From Marinobacter sp. (GTDB taxonomy: Bacteria; Pseudomonadota; Gammaproteobacteria; Pseudomonadales; Oleiphilaceae), in assembly GCA_029264995.1 (NCBI GenBank), contig JAJUKC010000002.1, forward strand, positions 47,266 to 111,265: a DNA stretch of 64,000 bases, given 5' to 3'. How positions within the stretch are numbered: the stretch's first letter is position 1; each line of letters begins with the position of its first letter. The translations under genes and the position numbers were made by a program. This document shows, one piece after another, positions 39,686-49,158 of this stretch. The notes below the pieces were generated by a model that searched no databases, was not told the DNA's origin, and saw nothing but the letters and a program-made list of their open reading frames with translations.

Positions 39686-41065
39686 ATGAAGCACACAAAC
39701 ACCGTCTCGATAGCAATGTCTTTTGTCTCGGCCGCAGCGATTACATACGGAAATGGCGCCGTTGCTGCACCGCAAATTAACCAAACAGACCTCTCCAACA
39801 CTTCGATCACCATCTATGGCACCGGGTTTGGCAAAAAGGATCAACCCGCCCCTGTACTTTGGGCATTTGGTCAGGACATCCGAGAAAACGGCGTCCAGGT
39901 TGCTAAGGAGAGAGAGATCAGTTTTGGTAGACCCGTGCCGGTGGGGAAAGATCCGAGTTCTAGTATTTGGTCCAGCGGAACGGGTGCAACTTTCAGTGAA
40001 ATCACTAGAACCTCGGGCGTGACACATACATACCGAGCTAACAACGAAGGTTGGCTTGGCTGGCCTCATGCATTTGGTGGAGGCAACACTCCATACTCGG
40101 ACAAAGCATACATCTCCTGGCGATTTAAACCAGCGGGAGACATCAATAGTTACAGAACCGTCCGGATATCAGATGTTAGCGGCGTATTTGATTCTGGGAA
40201 GGATCCGTTCTCTCCCGGGGAGCCGATTCAGATCTTAACTGCCAGCGGGAGTGAAATCGGAGGGAAGATTGTTCATTTTGATTCGGCGAATTCCCTGGTA
40301 CACCTCGAAGCAGGGACTCTTCAGTCAACCGATAGCATTGGAGCAAAGATAATAGGCTTGAACAGCAGAGCCTCTGGTTTACTAAGAGGGGATGAATACT
40401 TCCGCTCTTCGATCTCGGGAAAATACCTCCGATCCTATGAAACCGTCAACCAAGGTGGCACCAACTCTGTTTTCTCAACTAACAGGTGGATTGCAGTCCA
40501 ATTCGATAGTAGTGGTAAGGAGTTGCGCCGGGGTTTTGAAACACAGTCCGATACCGGCTACGGAGTACCTGATGTATCTGATACCACGGACTGGAAGCTG
40601 CTTGAAGCTTTCATCGATCTCTCAGGAGAGTACGGCACCGGCTACATTTCGATGGACAGCAAGGATCAAAAGTGGTTTAAAAATCTCTATATCGGAGACT
40701 CGAAGCCCAAAGACGCAGGCCCCACTATTTCTAACATCGGCTGGGAGCCAGCGGGTGGCGCAGACTCTGTGAATGTGGGTTTAAACTTTGGGGAAATTTA
40801 TTTCGATACCACACCACAAAGGGTGGTTTTGAGCGACCAAGGCCTTTTTTCTGACGTACAGGGGAACCAAGAATTCCAATATATTACTGACTGGGCTGAT
40901 CAAAAGATTGTAGTCGAGCTGAAGCATGGTGAACTAAATCAAAACGCACCTCTTTTCATATACGTCTTTGATGAGAACAACAATGTTAACGCAACTGGAT
41001 TTTGTGTCGCTAACTGCGAAGCGGATATGAGTCCCCCGAGTAAGATAGATCTTGGTATCAATTAA
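39686..41065 (+). CDS. Secreted protein of unknown function
   Basis: ORF opens at 39647; MKHTNTVSIAMSFVSAAAITYGNGAVAAPQ signal peptide suggests start at 39686; only plus-strand gene between two minus-strand EPS clusters. Confidence 0.75.
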   Translation: MKHTNTVSIAMSFVSAAAITYGNGAVAAPQINQTDLSNTSITIYGTGFGKKDQPAPVLWAFGQDIRENGVQVAKEREISFGRPVPVGKDPSSSIWSSGTGATFSEITRTSGVTHTYRANNEGWLGWPHAFGGGNTPYSDKAYISWRFKPAGDINSYRTVRISDVSGVFDSGKDPFSPGEPIQILTASGSEIGGKIVHFDSANSLVHLEAGTLQSTDSIGAKIIGLNSRASGLLRGDEYFRSSISGKYLRSYETVNQGGTNSVFSTNRWIAVQFDSSGKELRRGFETQSDTGYGVPDVSDTTDWKLLEAFIDLSGEYGTGYISMDSKDQKWFKNLYIGDSKPKDAGPTISNIGWEPAGGADSVNVGLNFGEIYFDTTPQRVVLSDQGLFSDVQGNQEFQYITDWADQKIVVELKHGELNQNAPLFIYVFDENNNVNATGFCVANCEADMSPPSKIDLGIN

Positions 41066-41108
41066 TTAATGCTCGCGTGGGTTCGGACCAGGCTTCTCCA
41101 AACCCACT

Positions 41109-42053
41109 CTACCGCCCTCGAAAGATACTATTCACGAACCCTCCTGCTCGCCCAAAATAATAAACAAATGAGAGAACGAACGAGAAGAAAAGAGATTCTA
41201 TAGGAACGCCCTTTAGACTCTGCGACTTAATCTGATTTATAAAGAAAGCTAGAGGGCAAATAATAACAAATACAGAACCCCACAAGGCAAGAGGAAAATC
41301 TGTAAAAAAATAAACCAATAATGATGCCATTGAAAATAAAAAAAGTATTACCGTCAGGAACATTTTATCCTTAAAACCGTAGTTGGATTTCAAGTAACTT
41401 GACGCATGCCAGAACTCCCTCTGAAAAAAACCTCGCAGCGTTGTAGGGTAGCCAAGATGAACCACATAGCATTCCGCCAAAAACCAAAGCTCGAAGCCCT
41501 GGTCAGCAATGTCCACTGACAACTTGGTATCTTCGCCAGCGTTAATGACCTCATTGAAACCACCCAACTGATCAAATAGAGCCCTTTTCATTATAAAGCT
41601 GCCCCCAGCAAGAGCCTTAACCCTGCGAGTCTCCTTGACGGAGTTAAGCTTCCACCCACGTTCAACCCAAGATGGTCGATCTCGGAGAAGGCACCCTCCA
41701 CCGACACCTCCAACTTTCTCATTAGCAAGGACCTCTACTGCTTTTGACAACCATTTATCGGTAGCCACGCAGTCGCCATCAATAAACGCTAGAATTTCAC
41801 CTTTGGCCTGCATAACACCAAAATTTCGCACACCACCAACCTTCACACCCTCTTTGATGAAGACTTTGTCAGTGAACTTTTTTGCGATACCCACGCTATT
41901 GTCCGTCGATCCATTATCAACAACAATCACTTCATAGCGATCTTTCGGGTACTCCTGACATAACAATGCACGAAGACATTCGCCAAGATCCTTCGACTCA
42001 TTAAAAACTGGAACAACAATCGAAACGTAAGGAAAAACAACATCATCTTTCAT
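41109..42053 (-). CDS. Glycosyltransferase family 2 (membrane anchored)
   Basis: 314 aa; VSIVVPVFNESKDLGECLRALLCQEYP, C-terminal TMs. Confidence 0.9.
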   Translation of the reverse strand: MKDDVVFPYVSIVVPVFNESKDLGECLRALLCQEYPKDRYEVIVVDNGSTDNSVGIAKKFTDKVFIKEGVKVGGVRNFGVMQAKGEILAFIDGDCVATDKWLSKAVEVLANEKVGGVGGGCLLRDRPSWVERGWKLNSVKETRRVKALAGGSFIMKRALFDQLGGFNEVINAGEDTKLSVDIADQGFELWFLAECYVVHLGYPTTLRGFFQREFWHASSYLKSNYGFKDKMFLTVILFLFSMASLLVYFFTDFPLALWGSVFVIICPLAFFINQIKSQSLKGVPIESLFFSFVLSFVYYFGRAGGFVNSIFRGR

Positions 42054-42089
42054 AATTTAAAAATTTTCGATTAATGTTTTCAAATAGTA

Positions 42090-43337
42090 CTATAAATTTT
42101 GGATAAAGTACGTATGCTTTCCTTCATCAAGCCGACGGTCATCAATTATCACCCTGACTATAACGTGGTCTTTTAAAGAAAGACTATTTCTTAAATTAGA
42201 CTGAAGAAACAACTCCAGGTCTCGTATACCTAGGATGGGGGGCTCGGACACATAAACGTTAAATTCACTATAATCAACCTGGATAATGGTGAACCTCAAA
42301 CAGTCTCCAGTCTTTTCCATATACGCATTAAGTGCTCGCCCAAATATGACGGCATGAAATTTCTGGCCTGGATTGATGTAAGCAAACTGTTCAACTGTGC
42401 GGCCTAGGAGCTCACCGATCATCAAGTTCGAACCCAACTCGCTACAATCACTTTGAGTGATCTTGATTGAGTCTCCTAGCTGATAACGCACAAGACTCTG
42501 GGACTCCCGCACAACATCTGTAATCAGCACGGTCTCATCTTTTGACTCGACCCAAAGCCAAGGGTTGACCAAGTGTAAGTGCCCTCTTGAGCATTCAAAG
42601 GCAATAACATCAAACTCGGTGGACCCATATTCCTCTAGAACCGGAGCTCCAAACACCTCTGCGATAAACTTCTTCTGCGCGGGCAGGATCGACTCCGCCG
42701 TGCAGATCACGGCTTTTACGCCCCTGGGGTTAAGTCCCTTCTTTTGCGCAATCTGCGCGGCCTCAAGGATGAGCGACGTATATCCATACAGATACTCAGG
42801 GCTCCACTTGACCAGTTTTTCAACCGTTTCTTCAGCACCATCCTCCGCCGGGTAGAACACCTTACGGTTCAACAAAAAATCGCGGATCTTTGCCGTTAGG
42901 GAATTGGCCGCCCTACCCCATACTCGCGCTTCTCTCTGACCCAGTTTCAGACCGTGCTTGTTATAGCAATACGCCCTGACGGCAAGCATCTGTGCCAGCT
43001 CAGTTCTGGACAGAGAAATATGTGTTGGCTCTCCGGTAGTGCCCGCAGTGTGCCGGGAAAAACTCGATGCCACAGTGCTGCTGGCAGCGGATATTGCTCT
43101 GAGATCAGCCTTGCTCATTGGCGGTCTATCCGGCAATTCCGACAGAGAATGCACCGCCACACCCTGGGCATCTTTAGGCTGATTCTTGTTGAGTATACAA
43201 GACAGGCGTTGCAGTCTTTCGTTTGGCTCTAACCCCCAAAGGTCCTCTACTTCAGCCTGAAAACTGGCAACAGGAAGCCGCAGAACCAGGTAGGTTAAGC
43301 GCGCCAAGACATACCGAAAAAAAAACAAAGCCTTCAA
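42090..43337 (-). CDS. Phenylacetate-CoA ligase/CapK-like adenylate-forming protein
   Basis: 415 aa; SFSRHTAGTTGEPTHISLSR, VLEEYGSTEFDVIAFEC. Confidence 0.82.
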   Translation of the reverse strand: MKALFFFRYVLARLTYLVLRLPVASFQAEVEDLWGLEPNERLQRLSCILNKNQPKDAQGVAVHSLSELPDRPPMSKADLRAISAASSTVASSFSRHTAGTTGEPTHISLSRTELAQMLAVRAYCYNKHGLKLGQREARVWGRAANSLTAKIRDFLLNRKVFYPAEDGAEETVEKLVKWSPEYLYGYTSLILEAAQIAQKKGLNPRGVKAVICTAESILPAQKKFIAEVFGAPVLEEYGSTEFDVIAFECSRGHLHLVNPWLWVESKDETVLITDVVRESQSLVRYQLGDSIKITQSDCSELGSNLMIGELLGRTVEQFAYINPGQKFHAVIFGRALNAYMEKTGDCLRFTIIQVDYSEFNVYVSEPPILGIRDLELFLQSNLRNSLSLKDHVIVRVIIDDRRLDEGKHTYFIQNL

Positions 43338-44458
43338 GATGCCACCACCCCGTTATATACGCGCAGATACTGTTCGGCCATTGATCTTGCGGACAACTCT
43401 CCGGAGACTTTATGAAAAGCTTGCTCAGTTTTCCGATGAGTGGCCTCTGTCTCGTTGAGCACGAGTTCTATGGCATCAACCAACTCTGAAGCAGGATCCT
43501 TTACCAGAACGCCGCTATCCCCTTCATCCAGAACAAACGAGATCTCGCCAACGCCGGTAGATACAACGGGCAGGCGGACAGCCATCGCTTCTAGCAAGGT
43601 GATCGGCAAGCCCTCGGTAGACGAGGAAATAACCAAAGCAGACGAGCGCGCCATCAAAGCAGGCACATTGTCGCAATACCCGGGCAAGCAGACATCGCTA
43701 CCAAGACCGAGACGTGCAACCTGGTCTTCCAGATCCTTACGCAGCATTCCATCGCCAACAATCAGCAATCCAGCTTTAGGAGCCGATTTTTTGATCTCAC
43801 GGAAGCTATTAACAAGATGACTGAAGCCCTTTTCCTTGGATAGACGACCAACCCCGAGAATCACCGGCTCATGGGTGTTAAAAAAGTCTTCCAACGCCTC
43901 TGGCAAGGGTTCAGATGCCTTGCGCTGGGTGTCGTCTACCGCCAGTCCGTTTCTTATTATCGTTAGGTGACGGGGACGAATCAGGCCCGTTGATAGTTCC
44001 TTCTTCATCGCCGCGCCAACCATGATCACTCCATCCAACCGACTGATCGCCAGTCGATCAAGCAATTCATATACCCACATCCTGGAGAAGCGAGGCGCGT
44101 GAACGTACCCGTGCAAGGTACTCACAACGGGAACCTTCCGACTAAACCGACTAAAGAGAGACATCAGAATATTGAACTTGTACCCGTGAGAATGCACCAG
44201 TTCGACGCCCCAATGCTCGGCCCACTCACAGATTTCCCGAGTTTCCGAGTAATTCAAGCCCGGAGTCATTCGCCATACTACAAGCGGCAATCCCAGTTTC
44301 TCAGCCTCGATCTCAAGCGGCTTTTGGTGAATCCCTTGCTCACCGGCACTGAGAATCATGGGCTCCAGCCCCTGTTTGATTTGCTCTGCTACCAGAGTCA
44401 ACAGCATTCGCTCTGCGCCGTACAGGCCGCCACTATCAATCAGGTGCAATACCTTCAA
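43334..44458 (-). CDS. Glycosyltransferase family 4
   Basis: 374 aa; GVGRLSKEKGFSHLVNSF, SSSTEGLPITLLEAMAVRLPVVSTGVG. Confidence 0.92.
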   Translation of the reverse strand: MKVLHLIDSGGLYGAERMLLTLVAEQIKQGLEPMILSAGEQGIHQKPLEIEAEKLGLPLVVWRMTPGLNYSETREICEWAEHWGVELVHSHGYKFNILMSLFSRFSRKVPVVSTLHGYVHAPRFSRMWVYELLDRLAISRLDGVIMVGAAMKKELSTGLIRPRHLTIIRNGLAVDDTQRKASEPLPEALEDFFNTHEPVILGVGRLSKEKGFSHLVNSFREIKKSAPKAGLLIVGDGMLRKDLEDQVARLGLGSDVCLPGYCDNVPALMARSSALVISSSTEGLPITLLEAMAVRLPVVSTGVGEISFVLDEGDSGVLVKDPASELVDAIELVLNETEATHRKTEQAFHKVSGELSARSMAEQYLRVYNGVVAS

Positions 44459-45597
44459 CTGGAACGCTCCCTGGCCGCGAGGCTCTCCATTCCGGATGGA
44501 TTACCCGCCTTCGGTGAGCGTCCAGGCTTTGTTCCAACTACCTCATAGCGGTGCTTTAATCGCAGGAATCGTTTTTCGAGAAAATGGTAAGACGCTGAGG
44601 CAAGCACACCACTGAGAATCACGCCAGCCAGGAGCTGTAACCACTCGGGGAGAAAATTCAGTTTGTCGCCGGCCTGCAGGCCCCATACATGCCAAAGATA
44701 GATCGGGTAGGATATAACTCCGAGATAGACCGACACAGGGTGGTTCAACCAGCCCCAGAAAGCCCCTGAGCTGAGCCTGATCAATTGCAACAATAGAATC
44801 GCGAGCAACAACGCATCAACCGTAAACGCCGGGCCGTAGGCATAATCGCCGCTGCCGTACTCTTTTGACAGGAACAACAGGCCCAAGGGGATAAAAGGCA
44901 TCCAAAACCGGCTGCTGATGCTATTGAACACGGACATCCAACGCGGCTTTTGCGCCAGAAACGCCAAAAGGCATCCCAGAGCCAGATTATCAAAACGCGT
45001 ATCGAACGCGTTGTAGGCGTAGGATGGTCCGTAGTCCAGGTAGGTATAGGAATAGGAGCGCCAAGCCAATACAACCAAACTGGCAATAATCAGGAAGGCA
45101 ACCGCGTACTCCCGGCCGCGCCTCATCAGAAATACGAAAAGCATCGGCCAGATCAGATAGAACTGCTCTTCAACGGCCAGAGACCACACATGCGCAATGG
45201 ACGACGACGAATGTCCCCCCAGCGCGTTGTGGTAGTTCATAAAATAGAACAAGCCGGGGACTATGGCTTCTTTGATGTCGTCATTTCCGCGGAACAAATC
45301 CCACGAAATCGATACCAGTAAGAAAGCGTAGTAAGCCGGGAAGATGCGAAGAGACCGGCGCATGTAAAACTTTCTGAAGGAAACGGTTCCCGTTTTGGCA
45401 TGTTCCTTTAACAAAAGCCAGGTAATCAAAAACCCACTCAGAACGAAGAAGCCAGCCACGCCATGGCGTGCCGAAAAGAACAGCGTGCCTACCCCTGAGT
45501 GAGCCAGCACCACGGCCATCACGGCAACCATTCGAAATCCATCAAGCCCGGGGAGTTTTTTCTCCTCCAGCAAGGCTTCCAGGTTGGGCAATGCCAT
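44455..45597 (-). CDS. Acyltransferase family 3 (OafA/YrhL-like)
   Basis: 380 aa; LDGFRMVAVMAVVLAHSG, RRSLRIFPAYY. Confidence 0.9.
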   Translation of the reverse strand: MALPNLEALLEEKKLPGLDGFRMVAVMAVVLAHSGVGTLFFSARHGVAGFFVLSGFLITWLLLKEHAKTGTVSFRKFYMRRSLRIFPAYYAFLLVSISWDLFRGNDDIKEAIVPGLFYFMNYHNALGGHSSSSIAHVWSLAVEEQFYLIWPMLFVFLMRRGREYAVAFLIIASLVVLAWRSYSYTYLDYGPSYAYNAFDTRFDNLALGCLLAFLAQKPRWMSVFNSISSRFWMPFIPLGLLFLSKEYGSGDYAYGPAFTVDALLLAILLLQLIRLSSGAFWGWLNHPVSVYLGVISYPIYLWHVWGLQAGDKLNFLPEWLQLLAGVILSGVLASASYHFLEKRFLRLKHRYEVVGTKPGRSPKAGNPSGMESLAARERSS

Positions 45598-46754
45598 TAT
45601 CCCTTCCTTGGGTTCCAGACAACCTTCTTTTCGCCCTTGGCGAAGGCGACAAATGCCTTAAAGGACGCAAGGTTTAACAATACGAAGTAGTAAGGCAGGG
45701 CATACACGGTAGAAAGCGATTGCCCCCGGCTTTCTTTTTGATAGCCCGCCCACGCGAAATAGAGAAACAGGCCGTACCCTATCGCGGCTAACGCATACAA
45801 CCCTTTCACCGGCGCCAGGTAAAGGGCAGCAATCGCAAGGGTTATCATGGGTGCAAAGGCCGCGTAGCGCAGCAGCTTGTGGGAGATAAGCTGCCAGGCA
45901 AACACTGGATCGTTGGCCGGGCTCATGAGCTGTTTCATGTCTTTGAGCGCCCACAGTGCACGGAGGCTTACCCGCACCCGCATGCTGAATTCACTGCCCC
46001 CATCGCTTAACGCTTCTTCCTTGAGCAGCGCCCCAGGTTCATAAACAACGCGGTACCCCTGCTCAACCACTTTGAGTGGCTGAACAAAATCCGGCAACTG
46101 ATCGGCATTCAGCTCGGAATGCAGTTCTTTACGCATGGCGTCAATGCCACCGTCAACGCCCACCACAGAGCCTACCAGAGTCTCCTGTGCCCTGAGCCAG
46201 TTCTCATACTTCATGTAAGCGCTGCAGCCGTCGCCAATCAGGGCGCCCTCCGGGTTCACATAGACCATTTTTCCGGTTACGTATCCCACCGCTGGGTCGT
46301 TGAAGTTACTCACCAGTGCTTTCAGGGCTTGTTGATCCCATTCGGAGTTGGCATCCGAGAACGCCAGGATCTCCCCTTCCGCATGCTGTTTGAGCATGTT
46401 GAGCCCCGCGGTTTTGCCCTGACGGGGTACCTGACGAAACAGTTTGACCGGGAAAGGCGCATCAGCAGCAACAGCCTGGACAATCTCGTCGGTTCCGTCC
46501 TCCGACTCATCGGAAACCACCAGGATCTCCAATTGCTCCCTGGGATAGTCCAACGCCAGCTTATTCCTGAGTGTAGCCTCAATGTCTTTGGCCTCGTTGT
46601 AGGCGGCGATAAGAATCGAGACTTTCGGCTGGTAAGCGCCGCTTTTGTTTACGGGCAAGGGTCGTGCGGATGCCAGCAGTCTGATACAGACGGGATAGCC
46701 GAAGTAGATGTAAGCCAACAACAGGAAAGATATCCAGAATACTGCGACCATCAT
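45597..46754 (-). CDS. Glycosyltransferase family 2
   Basis: 385 aa; VSILIAAYNEAKDIEATLRNKLALDYP, C-terminal TMs. Confidence 0.9.
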   Translation of the reverse strand: MMVAVFWISFLLLAYIYFGYPVCIRLLASARPLPVNKSGAYQPKVSILIAAYNEAKDIEATLRNKLALDYPREQLEILVVSDESEDGTDEIVQAVAADAPFPVKLFRQVPRQGKTAGLNMLKQHAEGEILAFSDANSEWDQQALKALVSNFNDPAVGYVTGKMVYVNPEGALIGDGCSAYMKYENWLRAQETLVGSVVGVDGGIDAMRKELHSELNADQLPDFVQPLKVVEQGYRVVYEPGALLKEEALSDGGSEFSMRVRVSLRALWALKDMKQLMSPANDPVFAWQLISHKLLRYAAFAPMITLAIAALYLAPVKGLYALAAIGYGLFLYFAWAGYQKESRGQSLSTVYALPYYFVLLNLASFKAFVAFAKGEKKVVWNPRKG

Positions 46755-47653
46755 GCCATCCCTGCCACAGAGCTGGAACCTAGGGTGTTCGATGAGGGCT
46801 CAAGAACCCCTTCGCTTTCCAGAACCTGGCTCATGGTGGTAAACCGGAAATCCGACAGCAACTTGGTCAATCGTTGTTCACATACGTCAAGGTTGTTGTA
46901 ATGACGGAAACGGGAGAACCATTTTACCTCTAGCCTGGGTTGCCCCGGGTCGATTTCCCAGGGATGCAGATAGAATACAAATGGCCGTTGCTGACGATTG
47001 ATGCTGCCCAGGCCCCAGCGGCTGAACCAATACGGAAACAACCGGAAGTACCCCCCACCTGCGATAGGTAGCGTGTAGCCCGGGAACTGCAACGTGCTGA
47101 GAGGGAACTCGGCAAGCTCATAGCCCTTATCAGTAGTCAACCGGTGGGGCCAACGGGGTGTTCCCGGCATTCCATAACGGTCGTGGTGAACCGGGAAGAT
47201 AGACGAATCCCAGGTAAACCCCTCCTCCGCCAGAATATCCAGCGCCCAGCGGGACTGGTTCGTAATGGAGTAGCTCGCAGCCCGGTAGCCCGTAATGGGC
47301 TCTCCGGTAATGTCTTCGAGAATCTGTTTAGATCTACGAGTCTCTTCCCGGAAAACCTCTGGTGTCTGGTTGTAGATAAGCTGGTGACTGTAGCCGTGAC
47401 TGGCAACCTCGTGCCCCGCATTCTGTATGGCTTTCACAAGCGCAGGAGACTTGTTTGCGACCCAGCCCAATGTGAAGAACGTAGCTTTACATTGTTGGCT
47501 ATCGAGCAATTCCAATAGCCGATTTACGTTGGCCTCCACCCGGTATTCCATGGCGTGCCAATCATCACGGTCGACTGCCTCTGCCAACGCCGCTACCTGA
47601 AAGTAGTCTTCGACATCGATGGTCAATGCGTTAGAAATCGAATGCTTGGTCAT
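46751..47653 (-). CDS. XrtA-system polysaccharide deacetylase (DUF3473 type)
   Basis: ORF to 47734; internal MTKHSISNALTIDVEDYFQVAAL at 47653 is the likely start; SHGYSHQLIY, FVFYLHPWEIDPGQPR. Confidence 0.9.
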   Translation of the reverse strand: MTKHSISNALTIDVEDYFQVAALAEAVDRDDWHAMEYRVEANVNRLLELLDSQQCKATFFTLGWVANKSPALVKAIQNAGHEVASHGYSHQLIYNQTPEVFREETRRSKQILEDITGEPITGYRAASYSITNQSRWALDILAEEGFTWDSSIFPVHHDRYGMPGTPRWPHRLTTDKGYELAEFPLSTLQFPGYTLPIAGGGYFRLFPYWFSRWGLGSINRQQRPFVFYLHPWEIDPGQPRLEVKWFSRFRHYNNLDVCEQRLTKLLSDFRFTTMSQVLESEGVLEPSSNTLGSSSVAGMA

Positions 47654-49158
47654 GGCGCTTGCATCGCCTCCGGTTTTTCCTGCAGAGAACAACGGTGAAG
47701 CTCTACCGCTATATTGCTGTATGCGCTCTCGCACGGGCCTAAGGTAGATTCAACCTGTTCTCGGTACTGTTCCAGCTTCCTACTTTCCGCTTCTGAGAGA
47801 TGGGTCGTCACCAACCATATGGTTCGGTAGTGATCGAGCCCACTCAATTCGGCGGGGTAATCATCCGTGGTTCTGAAATAGTTCTCTGGTACTAACTCGA
47901 ACGGCAACGACTTGAGGCCGCAATCAAGCGGAGCCTGCTTCTGGTAATAATTGATGGCAGCCTGCCCCCTCGGGTTCATATAAAGCACTGCCTGACCGGT
48001 AGAGCAATGCTCTGCGAGGTAATGAAAAACGCCTGCCCAACGATTCGGTTCGCGATGTGTATAAGCGTGAGCAGACACTGCGAGGAACAGCATCGCCAGT
48101 GCCATCGGTGCAAGAGCCCAGGAACGAAACACCTTTGCGGCTCCGATAGCCCCGAGCATCAGATAAAAAGGCATGAACGGTGTGAAAAAGCGTGTCGAGA
48201 AAACCGGCTCAACCTGAGAAACCAGAAATACAATCCCAACAGGCACCACAGCGATGACGAGCGCGCTAATCCATAGTTGGAGCGGCCTGTTTCCCCGCAC
48301 TTTCACTCCACCCTCGGAATGCAGCAGCCACAACAAGCCGATCGGTATCAGACTGCCTAAAGCAAGCAGCAAGCCAAAGCGCACCAGGTCACTGGCCTCC
48401 GGCGCGGCTCCGGAATAATCAAAACCAAGGTAAATCAGAGATCTCAGGTCGGGGGTGGTCAGCCACGCCAGTTGGCCACTTTCCTTGAACACCACAAACG
48501 CAAGAATAGGAAGAAAACTCAGTCCGATGAGAATGTGGGCGCCCAACCACTTACCCACATCCCCACGCCCCTTCAGTGAAGGTAAGGCCATCAGGCCGAG
48601 ACAAAATATGCCAAGCGCGATAAAAAAATGGGTATGTACTGCAAACATCCCCGCTAATGCGTACCACAACCAGTATCCCCGATTACCGTCGAGTACGATG
48701 CGAGTCCAGCAGAACCACATGAGCGCCATGAACAGCAGGGCAAGCGCATAGCCCCGAATCTCGACACTGTATCGGGCGAGATAGAAATGGCAGAGGCTAA
48801 GAGCCAGGAAAGAAAATGCAGCTCTTAAGCCAAAATACTTACGTATCGGCAGGAACATTAGCCAGAGCGCGCCGGCAAAACACACCAGGGAAAATAGCCG
48901 AAGGAAAAGCTCTGATTCTGCGGCCATGCTCCAGATCTTGAGCAGGATGTAATACAGAGCCATGTTCGCTTCATATCGGGCAATGAATTGAAACAAATCG
49001 CCCCAGTTCAGGTCGATAAAATAGGTCGTCAGCGCTTCATCAAACCATACACCCTCGCTGAGGCTGTAGTTCAGGCCATAAAACAAACATAGGCCGACCG
49101 CTACCAGCAAGGCGACAACCCACAGGTTTCTCTCGGCAACAGATAGTTGGGAGGTCAT
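47650..49158 (-). CDS. GT39-like membrane glycosyltransferase
   Basis: 502 aa polytopic; LSEGVWFDEALTTYFI, YSVEIRGYALALLFM. Confidence 0.82.
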   Translation of the reverse strand: MTSQLSVAERNLWVVALLVAVGLCLFYGLNYSLSEGVWFDEALTTYFIDLNWGDLFQFIARYEANMALYYILLKIWSMAAESELFLRLFSLVCFAGALWLMFLPIRKYFGLRAAFSFLALSLCHFYLARYSVEIRGYALALLFMALMWFCWTRIVLDGNRGYWLWYALAGMFAVHTHFFIALGIFCLGLMALPSLKGRGDVGKWLGAHILIGLSFLPILAFVVFKESGQLAWLTTPDLRSLIYLGFDYSGAAPEASDLVRFGLLLALGSLIPIGLLWLLHSEGGVKVRGNRPLQLWISALVIAVVPVGIVFLVSQVEPVFSTRFFTPFMPFYLMLGAIGAAKVFRSWALAPMALAMLFLAVSAHAYTHREPNRWAGVFHYLAEHCSTGQAVLYMNPRGQAAINYYQKQAPLDCGLKSLPFELVPENYFRTTDDYPAELSGLDHYRTIWLVTTHLSEAESRKLEQYREQVESTLGPCESAYSNIAVELHRCSLQEKPEAMQAP

